NCBI GenBank assembly: GCA_905147135.1
Contig: LR990045.1
Span: forward strand, 17,460,173-17,524,172
Direction of reading: 5' to 3'
Length of the DNA stretch: 64,000 nt
Source of the DNA: Blastobasis lacticolella
Taxonomy: Eukaryota > Arthropoda > Insecta > Lepidoptera > Blastobasidae
Of the stretch, positions 63,715 through 64,000 are shown in pieces. How positions within the stretch are numbered: position 1 is the stretch's first letter; each line of letters starts with the position of its first letter. Below the pieces are notes generated by a model. It did no database searches. It saw only the letters and a list, made by a program, of their open reading frames with translations, and was not told the DNA's origin. Position numbers and translations under genes: made by a program.

Positions 63715-64000
63715 TGTGCGCGCAAGAGCGAGAAGTAGATGAGAGTGTAGATGGCCTAGCGGCGCCGTGCGGCCGCCCCGTTCTACACCCCACCTTAAAT
63801 ACCATGTTTCTTGGCCAAGCGGCCATTCGAGAAGTTTCGAGTATTATTAAAAATCTCAAAAATAAGAAAAGTTATGGTGTAGATGAAATTCCGCCTACAT
63901 TAGTTAAACTATGTGTTGAAGAGCTGGCGCCTATCTTCTGTAGACTAATGTATCAGTCATTCGAGGAAGGAACTTTCCCTGACCTCCTGAAAAAGGCAAT
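63715..64000 (+). pseudogene. LINE reverse-transcriptase fragment running off the window
   Basis: An open plus frame includes NLKNKKSYGVDEIPPTLVKL, then CVEELAPIFCRLMYQSFEEG and TFPDLLKKA, an early block of non-LTR reverse transcriptases. It is uninterrupted up to the window end. A MITE arm (about 63700-63740) lies at its left side. Confidence 0.75.

Overview
The window reads as nuclear DNA of a lepidopteran (moth or butterfly). Introns are AT-rich with canonical GT-AG sites. The intervening DNA is packed with repeat classes typical of Lepidoptera: Lep1-like Helitrons, tRNA-derived SINEs, degenerate non-LTR retrotransposons with GATGAT-type tails, hAT-like non-autonomous elements and many foldback MITEs. 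No prokaryotic features or CRISPR arrays were seen. All gene models were built by eye from reading frame, splice-site phase and protein-family recognition; no database search or transcript was available.

Layout. (1) 332-34251, minus strand: a complete spinster (SPNS-type MFS lysosomal transporter) gene of nine coding exons, encoding 500 aa, with a 22-kb first intron. Its sixth coding exon exists in two versions (3370-3631 and 2684-2945). Both are exactly 262 nt with the same phase, so the reading frame forces one or the other to be used. (2) 35634-36552, plus strand: boca/MESD, the LDL-receptor-family chaperone, three exons, 186 aa, ending in RDEL. It is head-to-head with spinster, and a hAT-like element with a near-perfect 8-bp duplication lies between them. 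(3) 36798-38576, minus: RPA2, the 32-kDa subunit of replication protein A, six exons, 264 aa. It is tail-to-tail with boca and the poly(A) signals are about 26 bp apart. (4) About 39.5-50.5 kb, minus: a phase-consistent set of candidate exons behind a GC-rich, E2F-like promoter, encoding a small protein I do not recognise. (5) 51229-51459, minus: a 76-codon ORF whose stop abuts AATAAA, function unknown. (6) 53185-60017, plus: SAS-6, the centriole cartwheel protein, twelve exons, 599 aa. (7) 60-64 kb: intergenic DNA with decayed LINE fragments and a pyrimidine-rich minisatellite; a LINE reverse-transcriptase fragment runs off the right edge.

The genes do not form an operon-like pathway. RPA2 (DNA replication) and SAS-6 (centriole duplication) are both cell-cycle genes. 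Spinster (late endosome/lysosome) and boca (ER folding of endocytic receptors) are both membrane-trafficking genes. Shared regulation is only an inference from proximity.

The most interesting points are the alternative spinster exon pair, a GC-rich island with a TATA box inside spinster intron 1 that could be a second promoter, the unrecognised gene upstream of RPA2, and a mosaic SINE at 31.3 kb.
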